64,000 nt of DNA, from NCBI GenBank assembly GCA_963771595.1, contig CAVYUC010000033.1:1-64000 (forward strand), written 5' to 3'. The notes beneath the pieces were generated by a model. It had not been told where the DNA came from. It did not search any database and saw only the letters and a list, made by a program, of their open reading frames with translations. The position numbers and the translations under genes are program-made. The DNA comes from CAVYUC01 sp963771595 (GTDB lineage Bacteria > Bacteroidota > Bacteroidia > Bacteroidales > Prolixibacteraceae). This document shows, in pieces, positions 54,376 to 62,824 of the stretch; position 1 is the first letter of the stretch, and each line of letters starts with the position of its first letter.

Positions 54376-54990
54376 ATGAATATTTGTGTTTTTTGTTCTT
54401 CAAGCAATGCCATTGCCGATGTTTATTTTCGGGAAGCGCAACAACTTGGGCAGCTTATCGGTGAAAAAGGATTCAGCCTGATAAATGGCGGAGCAAATGT
54501 TGGTTTAATGGAATCAATAACCATTGCAGCTGCAAATGCCGGAGCGCAAACAACCGGAATAATTCCGGAGCGTTTAATGGACCGTTCGCTGGCTTCAACC
54601 AACAGTCACCAGGTAATAATCACGCGTGACATGCAGGAACGGAAAGCTAAAATGCGGGAAATTTCGGATGCTTTTATTGCACTGCCGGGAGGTTTTGGTA
54701 CGCTCGAAGAAGTTTTGGAAGTTCTTACACTCCGGCAGTTGAGCTATCATACCAAGCCTGTTGTTTTTATCAACACCAACAAGTTTTTCAAGTACCTCAT
54801 AAAACAATTCGAAGTTTCTTTTTCTGAACTTTTCGCCAAAGAAGTTTACCGTGAACTTTATTTTATTGCTGAAAATGCAAATGAAGCGATTCAGTACATC
54901 GAAAATTACAAACCAATTGAACTCGATTCAAAATGGTTTGTAGTGCCAAATAAGTTGAATGATTCAGTGAAGGCTGACAGAAGTTCATAA
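54376..54990 (+). CDS. LOG family protein (TIGR00730, nucleotide 5'-monophosphate phosphoribohydrolase)
   Basis: The 204-aa Rossmann-fold protein starts NICVFCSSSNAI, has NGGANVGLMESITIAAANAG, and contains the signature AFIALPGGFGTLEEVLEVLT (PGGxGTxxE). The family cleaves ribose 5'-phosphate from adenine-type nucleotides, as cytokinin-activating enzymes of plants do. In bacteria its physiological substrate is probably an AMP-like nucleotide. It is soluble, has no signal, and lies directly after the gyrB terminator. Confidence 0.9.
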   Translation: MNICVFCSSSNAIADVYFREAQQLGQLIGEKGFSLINGGANVGLMESITIAAANAGAQTTGIIPERLMDRSLASTNSHQVIITRDMQERKAKMREISDAFIALPGGFGTLEEVLEVLTLRQLSYHTKPVVFINTNKFFKYLIKQFEVSFSELFAKEVYRELYFIAENANEAIQYIENYKPIELDSKWFVVPNKLNDSVKADRSS

Positions 54991-54992
54991 TC

Positions 54993-55100
54993 TGTCATAA
55001 AATGTCTTAATTTTTAACAAAAGCTATTTTTCGATTGTTAAAATATGTCAAATAGCCAGTAGTCAGCAACAATAGCGAAAACACTGGCAGCATATTTGCG
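54993..55100 (+). promoter_or_regulatory. Sigma-54-like promoter and TGTCA cluster upstream of htrA
   Basis: TGGCAG-N5-TTGC at 55085-55099 keeps the GG and GC of the sigma-54 -24/-12 consensus at exact spacing and matches TGGCA and TTGC. Upstream, TGTCATAAAATGTC (54993-55006) and a TGTCA (55046-55050), plus a CTGACAG at 54974-54980 inside the end of the LOG gene, resemble an enhancer-binding-protein site. An alternative is a poor TAnnTTTG element (CATATTTG, one mismatch in TA) overlapping the same bases. Confidence 0.5.
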
Positions 55101-55141
55101 TTATATAGCATCGCATAAAAAATTAATATAATATTTTAGCC

Positions 55142-56581
55142 ATGAGAAATATAAGAAAATATTCACTGACATTTTTGTTGGTAGTAGCTGGTTCTTTAGT
55201 TTCAGTTTGGACTTACAGCACTTTTTTTGACAAACCGGAAGTAGTTACAATTACAGAAAAACAACCCGTAAAATATGCCAGTTTACCGGCAGACAGCAAG
55301 GCTGTAATGCCGGATTTAACATTTGCAGCCGAAAGTTCGGTGCATGCAGTAGTGCATATTGCAACACAATCGTACCGCGGAGGCGGCTGGTCGAGCGGCA
55401 ATCCTTTTTTCGATGAATTTTTTGGTCTGAAAGGAGAACAGCAACCTCAACTTGCAATGGGATTTGGTTCTGGAGTAATTATTTCGGAAGATGGATACAT
55501 TATTACAAATAATCACGTTATAGAAAATGCGGAAAAGATAAAAGTGATTTTGAACGACAAAAGTGAATATGAAGCCAAATTGGTTGGCACTGATCCTTCA
55601 ACAGACATTGCGTTGCTAAAAGTTGAAGCCGAAAACCTGCCGTATTTAACCTATGGGAATTCAGACGATCTGAAACTCGGCGAATGGGTATTGGCAGTGG
55701 GAAATCCTTTTAATCTAACATCAACGGTAACTGCAGGAATTGTAAGTGCCAGGGCCAGAAACCTTGGAATCAACAACGATCAGTTTTCCATTGAATCCTT
55801 TATTCAGACTGATGCCGCCGTAAACCCCGGAAACAGTGGTGGAGCACTCGTTAACCAACATGGCCATCTTGTAGGAATAAATACAGCAATTGCATCCAGA
55901 ACCGGTTCTTATTCAGGCTACTCATTTGCTGTTCCGGTTTCAATCGCCAAAAAGGTGGTTGAAGATTTAAAAGAATTCGGGGAAGTTCAAAGAGCTTTGC
56001 TGGGTGTAAATATTGGAGATGTAACTGCCGAAGTTGCACAACGTTACAATCTGGACAAACTGGAAGGTGTTTTTATTGGTGGAGTAACAGAAAACAGCGC
56101 AGCAAAAGAAGCAGGTATTAAAGCAGAAGATGTGCTGCTCAGTATCGACGGGGAACCGGTAAATTCAGCAGCCGAATTACAGGAAAAAATCAGCCGTTAT
56201 CGTCCTGGAGACGATGTAAAAGTTGTGGTTAAAAGAGATGGCGAAAAGAAACCATTTACAGTAACCCTACGTAATAAACACGGCGACACTCAAATTGTAA
56301 GAGATAACATATCGGTGCTAGGAGCTGAATTTGAAGATGTTAGCAACAACGAAAAAAGAAGTTTGAACATTGAATACGGAATCAAGGTTAAAAATCTAAA
56401 TAAAGGTAAATTAAATGATGCCGGACTGAAAAAAGGGTTTATTATCACCAATGTGAACAAAAAACCCATTTATGAAGTCAATGATTTTAAGAGAGAGATT
56501 GGAAATGCGAAGGGTGGAATTCTTGTTGAGGGAGTTTACCCTAATGGAGAGTTAGCTTATTTTGTTTTTGGAGTTGAATAA
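55142..56581 (+). CDS. htrA: HtrA/Deg-type serine protease with two PDZ domains
   Basis: The 479-aa protein has an N-terminal hydrophobic signal/anchor (about 7-28). The trypsin-like domain has His125 (YIITNNHVIENA), Asp155 (PSTDIALLK) and Ser232 (NPGNSGGALVN). Two PDZ domains follow: about 285-375 (LLGVNIGDVTAE, with DVLLSIDGEPVNSAAELQEK) and about 390-475 (LGAEFEDVSNN). It degrades or refolds damaged envelope proteins in the periplasm. The PDZ-2 region is short, as in Bacteroidota DegQ-like proteins. Its upstream region is unusual and may be sigma-54 controlled. Confidence 0.93.
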   Translation: MRNIRKYSLTFLLVVAGSLVSVWTYSTFFDKPEVVTITEKQPVKYASLPADSKAVMPDLTFAAESSVHAVVHIATQSYRGGGWSSGNPFFDEFFGLKGEQQPQLAMGFGSGVIISEDGYIITNNHVIENAEKIKVILNDKSEYEAKLVGTDPSTDIALLKVEAENLPYLTYGNSDDLKLGEWVLAVGNPFNLTSTVTAGIVSARARNLGINNDQFSIESFIQTDAAVNPGNSGGALVNQHGHLVGINTAIASRTGSYSGYSFAVPVSIAKKVVEDLKEFGEVQRALLGVNIGDVTAEVAQRYNLDKLEGVFIGGVTENSAAKEAGIKAEDVLLSIDGEPVNSAAELQEKISRYRPGDDVKVVVKRDGEKKPFTVTLRNKHGDTQIVRDNISVLGAEFEDVSNNEKRSLNIEYGIKVKNLNKGKLNDAGLKKGFIITNVNKKPIYEVNDFKREIGNAKGGILVEGVYPNGELAYFVFGVE

Positions 56582-56643
56582 AAAACTACAATATAAAGTA
56601 CCTTTAACAATTCATTAATTAAAGTTTTTATTCTGCTTTCTCC

Positions 56644-56674
56644 TTGATCGCTAATTTTTAATAATTTATATTTG
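56644..56674 (+). promoter_or_regulatory. Promoter of rpoD
   Basis: TTG at 56644-56646 and TATATTTG at 56667-56674 are separated by 20 nt, the -33/-7 layout of Bacteroidota housekeeping promoters. The predicted start is about 17 nt before the ATG at 56698. Confidence 0.7.
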
Positions 56675-56697
56675 CACGTTTTTTTAAGTAGATTATA

Positions 56698-57558
56698 ATG
56701 AGACAGCTAAAAATAACAAAGTCAATTACCAATCGTGAGAGTGCTTCATTGGATAAGTACTTGCAGGAAATCGGTAAGGAAGAGCTAATTACAGTAGAAG
56801 AAGAAGTTGAATTGGCCCAGAGAATCAAAAAGGGCGATCAGGCGGCTTTGGAAAAATTAACACGGGCAAACCTTCGCTTTGTAGTGTCGGTAGCCAAGCA
56901 GTACCAAAACCAGGGTTTAAGTCTTCCCGATTTAATAAACGAGGGTAATTTGGGTTTGATAAAAGCAGCTGAAAAGTTTGACGAAACACGAGGATTTAAG
57001 TTTATTTCCTACGCTGTTTGGTGGATCCGACAATCCATTCTGCAGGCATTGGCAGAGCAATCGCGTATTGTGCGACTTCCTTTAAATCAGGTTGGTTCGC
57101 TTAATAAAATCAATAAAGCATATTCAAAATTCGAACAGGAAAATGAGCGTAAACCATCTCCAGAAGAGTTGGCCGAATCACTCGAGTTGCCTGCTGACAA
57201 AGTTGCCGACACACTTCGCGTTTCAGGACGTCACGTTTCGGTTGATGCACCATTTGTCGATGGTGAAGACAACAGCCTTCTGGATGTGCTTGTTAATAAT
57301 GATTCGCCAAATGCTGACCGCGCTTTAATCCAGGAATCGCTGGCCCGCGAAATCCACAGGGCACTGGCTACTTTAACCGAAAGAGAAGCGGATATTATCC
57401 GGTTATTCTTCGGAATTGGCTGCCAGGAAATGACACTGGAAGAGATTGGTGAACGTTTTGGCTTAACACGTGAAAGGGTGCGCCAAATAAAGGAAAAAGC
57501 AATAAGAAGATTAAGACATACTTCGCGAAGTAAATTACTGAAAACATATTTGGGATAG
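56698..57558 (+). CDS. rpoD: Primary sigma factor RpoD
   Basis: The 286-aa sigma-70-family protein is the short Bacteroidota primary sigma. Region 1.2 is SLDKYLQEIGKEELIT, region 2 is LRFVVSVAKQYQNQGLSLPD and FKFISYAVWWIRQSI, region 3 is VRLPLNQVGSLNKINKAY and region 4 ends QEMTLEEIGERFGLTRERVRQ with IKEKAIRRLRH. It lacks the long region 1.1 of E. coli sigma-70. It recognises TAnnTTTG promoters, matching those in this window, and has such a promoter itself. A bidirectional terminator follows. Confidence 0.95.
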   Translation: MRQLKITKSITNRESASLDKYLQEIGKEELITVEEEVELAQRIKKGDQAALEKLTRANLRFVVSVAKQYQNQGLSLPDLINEGNLGLIKAAEKFDETRGFKFISYAVWWIRQSILQALAEQSRIVRLPLNQVGSLNKINKAYSKFEQENERKPSPEELAESLELPADKVADTLRVSGRHVSVDAPFVDGEDNSLLDVLVNNDSPNADRALIQESLAREIHRALATLTEREADIIRLFFGIGCQEMTLEEIGERFGLTRERVRQIKEKAIRRLRHTSRSKLLKTYLG

Positions 57559-57561
57559 TTC

Positions 57562-57593
57562 AAAAAATGGTTGTTGAAGAACAACCTTTTTTT
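57562..57593. terminator. Bidirectional terminator between rpoD and rlmD
   Basis: GGTTGTT (57569-57575), loop GAAG, AACAACC (57580-57586), with six A before and seven T after. The T-tract even includes the first base of the rlmD stop codon on the other strand. Confidence 0.85.
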
Positions 57594-59016
57594 ATGCTTC
57601 CTTTTTTCTTTTCAAAAGCACAACGTTTTCAACATGATGAGTATGCGGAAACATATCAACAGGCTGGACTCCGGCAATATCGTAAAATTCTGAGAAAAAA
57701 GCCAAATCGCGCGCCTGAGTCGCAGGATTGCAACTTACATACACAATTTTTGGGGGTTTAATTTGTAGTATCGTTCTGATTACTTCTTCATGCATCCCTG
57801 CCCTTGGAGGATCAGTGATAATAACATCCGGAAATCCATTTTCTTCAATGAATTTTTCACTTAGCACTTCTTTCATATCGCCCGAAAAGAATCTGGTATT
57901 TTCAATGCCATTCAATTTTGAATTCTCCCGCGCATCTTCAATAGCTTCCGGAATATATTCAATACCAATAACTTTCTTTGCCTTTTTTGCAATAAAGTTA
58001 GCTATTGTTCCGGTGCCTGTATATAAATCATAAACTGTTTCATTGCCACTCAGTTCTGCAAAATCACGAGCCACTTTATAAAGTTGATAAGCTTGCTCGG
58101 AATTGGTTTGATAAAAACTTTTGGGACCTATCTTAAATCTCTGGCCCTCCATTTCTTCAAAAATATGATCCCGTCCATGGAATAATTCGATTTTCTGATC
58201 CGTAATGGTATCGTTCCCTTTCGAATTTATCACATACATTAACGAAGTTATTTCAGGAAATTCATTTTTTAAAGCAGTCATTAAAGCATTCCGCAACGTT
58301 TCATCTTCTTTAAAAAAAGAAATTATTACCATTACCTCGCCAATAGAGGAAGTTCTTATAATTAATGTCCGCAAAAATCCTTTTTGTTTTTTTATATCAA
58401 AAAACTCCAGTTGTTTTTTAACAGAATAATCAAAAATAAAGTTTCGGATTTTATTTGAGGGTTCCGGTTGTAACCAGCATTTATCAACTTTTAAAACCTT
58501 ATCGAACAATCCGGGCACATGAAACCCCAGCGCATTAAAATCAGTTATTTCATTTTCAGATTTTATTTCAGAAAGTTCGAGCCATCTTTTATTCGAAAAA
58601 GTAAACTCAAGCTTATTCCTGTAAAAAGTATTCTTACCGGAACCTATAATTGGCAAAACTACGGGAAGATCGAGTTTTCCGATTCTTTTTAACTGATCTT
58701 CCACTTGTTTTTGTTTGTAATGCAGTTGAACGTTGTAGGGTAAAAATTGCCATTTACACCCGCCGCAAACTCCAAAATGTTCGCAAAAAGCATCAATCCG
58801 GCTTTCAGAATAATGATGAAATTTGGAAATAAAAGCTTCCTGGTACTTTTTTCGCTTTTTTGTAACCTGCAAATCCACCACATCGCCCGGAGCCGCCATT
58901 CTTGTAAAAACAACCACATTATTAATTCGTGCAAGCGCCTTTCCTTCAGCACCAATATCCTGAATTTCAATCTTTTCGTAGAAAGGTTTTTGTTTATTCC
59001 GTCTGCTTCGTCCCAT
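57592..59016 (-). CDS. rlmD: 23S rRNA (uracil-C5)-methyltransferase, RlmD/RumA family
   Basis: The 474-aa protein has an N-terminal TRAM domain (about 15-70), a [4Fe-4S]-type Cys set (CEHFGVCGGCKWQF, about 82-95, with a further Cys in CWLQPE), and the SAM fold (VYDLYTGTGTIANFIAK). The catalytic region holds ITDPPRAGMHEEV and the nucleophile Cys in VYVSCNPATQARDL. It methylates a 23S rRNA uridine, probably U1939-like. The start is the ATG at 59016; a TTG 12 nt upstream is less likely. The gene symbol is the family's; the exact position modified is inferred. Confidence 0.88.
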   Translation of the reverse strand: MGRSRRNKQKPFYEKIEIQDIGAEGKALARINNVVVFTRMAAPGDVVDLQVTKKRKKYQEAFISKFHHYSESRIDAFCEHFGVCGGCKWQFLPYNVQLHYKQKQVEDQLKRIGKLDLPVVLPIIGSGKNTFYRNKLEFTFSNKRWLELSEIKSENEITDFNALGFHVPGLFDKVLKVDKCWLQPEPSNKIRNFIFDYSVKKQLEFFDIKKQKGFLRTLIIRTSSIGEVMVIISFFKEDETLRNALMTALKNEFPEITSLMYVINSKGNDTITDQKIELFHGRDHIFEEMEGQRFKIGPKSFYQTNSEQAYQLYKVARDFAELSGNETVYDLYTGTGTIANFIAKKAKKVIGIEYIPEAIEDARENSKLNGIENTRFFSGDMKEVLSEKFIEENGFPDVIITDPPRAGMHEEVIRTILQIKPPKIVYVSCNPATQARDLAFFSEFYDIAGVQPVDMFPHTHHVENVVLLKRKKEA

Positions 59017-59188
59017 TTTTTGCCGCAAATATAACCTTTAGATCCTATTAATCATTAAGGAAATAATCATCCCAATAAAAAAACGTTTTTCCCATTTTGG
59101 GAAAATGGTGTGAAAATTCCATAATTTGATTCATTTTGTGGCTTGAGTAGTTTCACAGGTGAACGTTTTTTACGTATATTTGTTTTGA

Positions 59189-59333
59189 TTTAATGGTTGG
59201 TTTTATTTTCAGAAATAGAACTTATAAGGGGAAAGCATCTTCTGTATTTATGATTGGTTTTGTGTTTAGGGGTTTGTAAATCATCAATCATCTTCAAAAA
59301 GCGTCCATAGCTTTCCCCTTTCTTCTTTTTTTT
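59189..59333 (+). ncRNA. Structured small RNA candidate (possibly 6S-like)
   Basis: In the 406-nt gap between rlmD and the ABC-F gene, TATATTTG at 59175-59182 predicts a start near 59189. A perfect 11-bp stem (AAGGGGAAAGC 59226-59236 with GCTTTCCCCTT 59310-59320) encloses a 73-nt domain that holds a second hairpin (ATGATTG 59250-59256 with CAATCAT 59285-59291). A T-rich tail ends the transcript (59321-59333). The long rod with an internal bubble is 6S-like, and a 6S-Flavo family exists in Bacteroidota, but identity needs a covariance search. No reading frame in it is credible. Confidence 0.45.
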
Positions 59334-59392
59334 ACCCGCAAGGGTATTTTTTTTGCCTCGTTTTCACCACTAAACATTTCAGCATTAATCAT

Positions 59393-59400
59393 TATCTTTG
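59393..59400 (+). promoter_or_regulatory. -7 promoter element (TATCTTTG) for the ABC-F gene
   Basis: TATCTTTG fits TAnnTTTG and predicts a start about 15 nt before the ATG at 59423. Together with the T-rich tail ending at 59333 this separates the gene from the RNA candidate upstream. Confidence 0.45.
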
Positions 59401-59422
59401 GCCGCTGTCACAAAAAAAATTT

Positions 59423-61372
59423 ATGATTTCATTAGACAAAATAAGTGTTAGTTTTGGCGGATTTGAACTATTAAAAGATGTAAGTTTTTTAATAAATTCA
59501 AATGATCGAATTGGATTAATCGGGAAAAACGGAGCAGGAAAAACAACATTGTTAAAGTTAATTGCTGGTCAGCAGGAACCAACTTCGGGTGCTGTTAATT
59601 ATCCAAAAGGAACTACAATTGGGTACCTTCCGCAGGAAATGAAAGTTACCGACAGCCGTACCTTGAAAGATGAAACTGTACAGGCGTTTAAAGAACTACT
59701 GAAATTGGAAAGGACCATTGAGAACTTAAACAATGAAATATCAAACGAACAAGATTATCATTCACCTGAATTTCTTAAAAAACTGGATGAAATTACTGAA
59801 TTAAATGAACGATATGCCATTCTGGGGGGCGACAATTATGAAGCTGAACTGGAACAAACATTGATTGGTCTTGGCTTTGAGAGAAAAGATTTTAACCGTT
59901 TAACTTCTGAATTTAGCGGTGGCTGGAGAATGCGTGTAGAACTGGCAAAACTTCTTTTAAGGAAGCCGGATGTTGTTTTACTCGATGAACCAACGAACCA
60001 CCTGGATATTGAATCCATTCAATGGCTTGAAAATTTTTTACTCAATTACAAAGGTGCTGTTGTTTTGGTTTCTCATGACAAAGCATTTTTGAATACCATT
60101 TCGAATAGGACTATCGAAATTTCGCTTGGTCGAATTACTGATCAGAAAATGAATTTTTCTGCTTTTGTAAAATGGAAAAAGGAACAACGGGAAGTTCAAC
60201 TTGCCGCCTACAAAAATCAGCAGAAAATGATTGATGAAACGGAAAAGTTTGTTGAAAGGTTCCGGTATAAAGCAACCAAAGCCGTACAAGTGCAATCGCG
60301 TTTGAAGCAGTTGGGAAAGCTGGACAGGATTGAACTGGAGGAGGAAGATAATTCATCATTGAAAATAAACTTTCCGCCGGCACCGCGCTCCGGCAGAGTT
60401 GTGGTTGACGGTAAAAACATTTCGAAAAGTTATGGCAGTAATCTGGTATTAAATGACATTGACATAACCCTTGAGAATGGAGATAAGTTTGCTTTTGTTG
60501 GTCGAAACGGAGAAGGTAAAACAACCCTGGTAAAGATAATAATGCAGGAAATTGAACACCAGGGGGAGTTAAAATTGGGTCACAATGTAAAAATCGGATA
60601 CTTTGCTCAAAATCAGGCACAGTTGCTGAATGAAAACCTGACAGTTTTTGAAACCATTGATGAAATTGCAGTTGGCGATATAAGAACCAAAATTCGTGAC
60701 ATTTTGGGAGCTTTTCTTTTTTCGGGCGAAGATGCCGATAAAAAGGTAAAAGTTTTAAGTGGCGGAGAAAAATCAAGGCTGGCAATGATACGATTAATGC
60801 TCGAACCAGTAAATTTTCTAGTACTCGACGAACCAACAAACCACTTGGATATGCGCTCCAAAGAAATTCTAAAAGAAGCGCTCAATAATTTCACAGGAAC
60901 CATTTTGGTCGTTTCGCACGACAGGGAGTTTCTGGATGGTTTGGTGAATGTTGTTTACGAATTCAGAAATAAAAAAATTAAACAACATTTGGGCGGCATT
61001 TATGAATTTCTGCAGAAAAAGAAAATGGAATCGCTGAAAGAACTCGAGGTAAATACTCGAGTTAAATCCACTTCAGAAAATGGTAACAATAAAGAAATTT
61101 CGGCAAAAGGACCCGATTTTGAAGAACGAAAAAAAATAAATAAAAACATTTCGAGGCTCGAAAAAAAGATAGAACAAACAGAAGAAGAAATTGCTGCTCT
61201 TGAAGGTGAAATTGCCGAAATAGCAAAAATGTTGTCGTCTTCCAGTGTTTTAAACGATAATTCGGTTTTCGAAAAATACAACCGACTAAAAGCCGATTTG
61301 GAATCAACTATGACAAATTGGGAGAAAGAGCATAAAGAATTGGAAGACTGGAATTTAAAAAAGAACTGGTAA
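59423..61372 (+). CDS. ABC-F family ribosome-associated ATPase (Uup-like)
   Basis: The 649-aa protein has two ABC ATPase domains and no membrane spans. Domain 1: Walker A GKNGAGKTTL, signature FSGGWRMR, Walker B VVLLDEPTNHLD. Domain 2: Walker A GRNGEGKTTL, signature LSGGEKSR, Walker B FLVLDEPTNHLD. The linker (about 235-310) is the P-site tRNA-interacting motif of ABC-F proteins. A charged coiled coil closes the C-terminus (about 560-649), as in Uup. It acts on stalled or idle ribosomes. The stop codon overlaps the rlmB start as TAATG. Confidence 0.9.
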   Translation: MISLDKISVSFGGFELLKDVSFLINSNDRIGLIGKNGAGKTTLLKLIAGQQEPTSGAVNYPKGTTIGYLPQEMKVTDSRTLKDETVQAFKELLKLERTIENLNNEISNEQDYHSPEFLKKLDEITELNERYAILGGDNYEAELEQTLIGLGFERKDFNRLTSEFSGGWRMRVELAKLLLRKPDVVLLDEPTNHLDIESIQWLENFLLNYKGAVVLVSHDKAFLNTISNRTIEISLGRITDQKMNFSAFVKWKKEQREVQLAAYKNQQKMIDETEKFVERFRYKATKAVQVQSRLKQLGKLDRIELEEEDNSSLKINFPPAPRSGRVVVDGKNISKSYGSNLVLNDIDITLENGDKFAFVGRNGEGKTTLVKIIMQEIEHQGELKLGHNVKIGYFAQNQAQLLNENLTVFETIDEIAVGDIRTKIRDILGAFLFSGEDADKKVKVLSGGEKSRLAMIRLMLEPVNFLVLDEPTNHLDMRSKEILKEALNNFTGTILVVSHDREFLDGLVNVVYEFRNKKIKQHLGGIYEFLQKKKMESLKELEVNTRVKSTSENGNNKEISAKGPDFEERKKINKNISRLEKKIEQTEEEIAALEGEIAEIAKMLSSSSVLNDNSVFEKYNRLKADLESTMTNWEKEHKELEDWNLKKNW

Positions 61373-62106
61373 TGAACAAGGAGGAATATATTTTTGGCAC
61401 CCGCGCGGTAATTGAGGCGATTAAAGATAACCGGCCGATTGAAAAAATTCTAATTAAAAAAGGATTGAATAATGATTTATCCAATGAATTGCTCCAACAC
61501 ATAAAAAAATATCAGATTCCTTTTCAATTTGTGCCCGTCGAAAAAATAAATAGTATAACCCGCAAAAACCATCAGGGAATTCTGGCATTGCTTTCACCTA
61601 TCGAATTCTTCCGGATTGAAAGCATTTTACCCGGCTTGTTCGAAAAAGGAGTCGACCCTTTACTGTTAATTCTTGATCAAATTACGGATGTGCGGAATTT
61701 TGGGGCAATTATTCGTAGCGCTGAATGTGCGGGAGTGCATGCTGTTATTATTTCTGAAAAAGGAATGGCCAGAATTGGAGCTGATGCGGTAAAAACTTCT
61801 GCAGGCGCATTGTATCATCTTCCGGTATGCCGCGAAAATAATTTAAAAACAACCATAGCTTTTTTGAAAGAATCGGGAATTAAAATTATTGCCGCAACCG
61901 AAAAAGCTTCTGAAACTTATACAAAAACCAATATGAATTGTCCGGTAGCCATTATTATGGGTTCTGAAGATACCGGCATTTCTCGCGAACTTTTAAATCT
62001 TACCGACAACGAAGTAAAAATTCCAATCCAGGGAAAAATTGAATCATTAAATGTTTCGGTAGCCACTGCATTAATGATTTATGAAGCTGTCAGGCAACGT
62101 AATTAA
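61372..62106 (+). CDS. rlmB: 23S rRNA (guanosine-2'-O)-methyltransferase RlmB (SpoU/TrmH family)
   Basis: The 244-aa protein has an N-terminal substrate-binding domain (EYIFGTRAVIEAIKDNRPIE) and the SPOUT knot with motif 1 DVRNFGAIIRSAECAGV, motif 2 IMGSEDTGISRELL and motif 3 IPIQGKIESLNVSVATALMI (Asn for Ser2 contact). It 2'-O-methylates G2251-type guanosine in 23S rRNA. It overlaps the ABC-F stop by one base and shares TTAA stops with the convergent Lrp gene. Confidence 0.92.
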   Translation: MNKEEYIFGTRAVIEAIKDNRPIEKILIKKGLNNDLSNELLQHIKKYQIPFQFVPVEKINSITRKNHQGILALLSPIEFFRIESILPGLFEKGVDPLLLILDQITDVRNFGAIIRSAECAGVHAVIISEKGMARIGADAVKTSAGALYHLPVCRENNLKTTIAFLKESGIKIIAATEKASETYTKTNMNCPVAIIMGSEDTGISRELLNLTDNEVKIPIQGKIESLNVSVATALMIYEAVRQRN

Positions 62107-62570
62107 ATATGAACCGGAATGGTTCTTTTAAATGATTCTTCAAGGGAAATAAAAGTTTCGGTGCTCGAAATGCCCTGAATTTTTTGAATTTCGCCACTCA
62201 AAATACTTTTCAAATGTTCGTTATCTTTAGCATAAACTTTTATAAAGATAGCATATTGACCGGTGGTATAATGGCATTCAACAATTTCAGGAATTGCTTT
62301 TAATTTTTCCACAACTTCCGAAAACAGACCACCTTTTTCAAGAAATATTCCAATATAACTGCAAGTTCTGAATTCCACCTTTTTGGGGCTGATATGGTAA
62401 CCTGAACCTACAATCACTTCCAGTTCAATCATCCGGTTTACCCGTTGATGCACCGCGGCACGCGAAACCCCTACCTCTTTTGCAACATCTTTAAACGGAA
62501 TACGTGCATTTTGGGTAATTATATCCAAAATCTTCAAATCAACATCATCCAGATTATTCCTTAAAGTCAT
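62103..62570 (-). CDS. Lrp/AsnC-family transcriptional regulator
   Basis: The 155-aa protein has the AsnC-type helix-turn-helix (LDDVDLKILDIITQNARIPF, then VGVSRAAVHQRVNRMIEL) and the RAM ligand domain (VECHYTTGQYAIFIKVYAKD). It responds to amino acids or related metabolites and binds DNA as a dimer or octamer. Its neighbour across a 254-nt gap is the ammonium transporter, divergently oriented, so regulation of that gene is possible but not shown. Confidence 0.9.
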   Translation of the reverse strand: MTLRNNLDDVDLKILDIITQNARIPFKDVAKEVGVSRAAVHQRVNRMIELEVIVGSGYHISPKKVEFRTCSYIGIFLEKGGLFSEVVEKLKAIPEIVECHYTTGQYAIFIKVYAKDNEHLKSILSGEIQKIQGISSTETFISLEESFKRTIPVHI

Positions 62571-62824
62571 CTTAAATAATTTTCCATCAAAAATATCAAA
62601 ATCAAATCATTAATTAAAAAAAACAACAATTTTGCTTACTAAAATAAGAGATTTGTTACGTTTTTTTAACAAACATGCAGCAAGATCATTATTTGTTACC
62701 CTATTGTTAACTTAAAGCATCATATTTTGTCATTATTCTATATTTTTAGCTTTTATTTTGATTATTTGATATATTTAACTTCAGATTTTAAGCGGACAGT
62801 CAGCAAACATTAAATTTTACAAAA

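Noticed and set aside
60135..60839. 234-codon frame antisense to the ABC-F gene
   Set aside because: It lies entirely opposite a well-conserved ATPase domain and its residue composition is a shadow of that gene.
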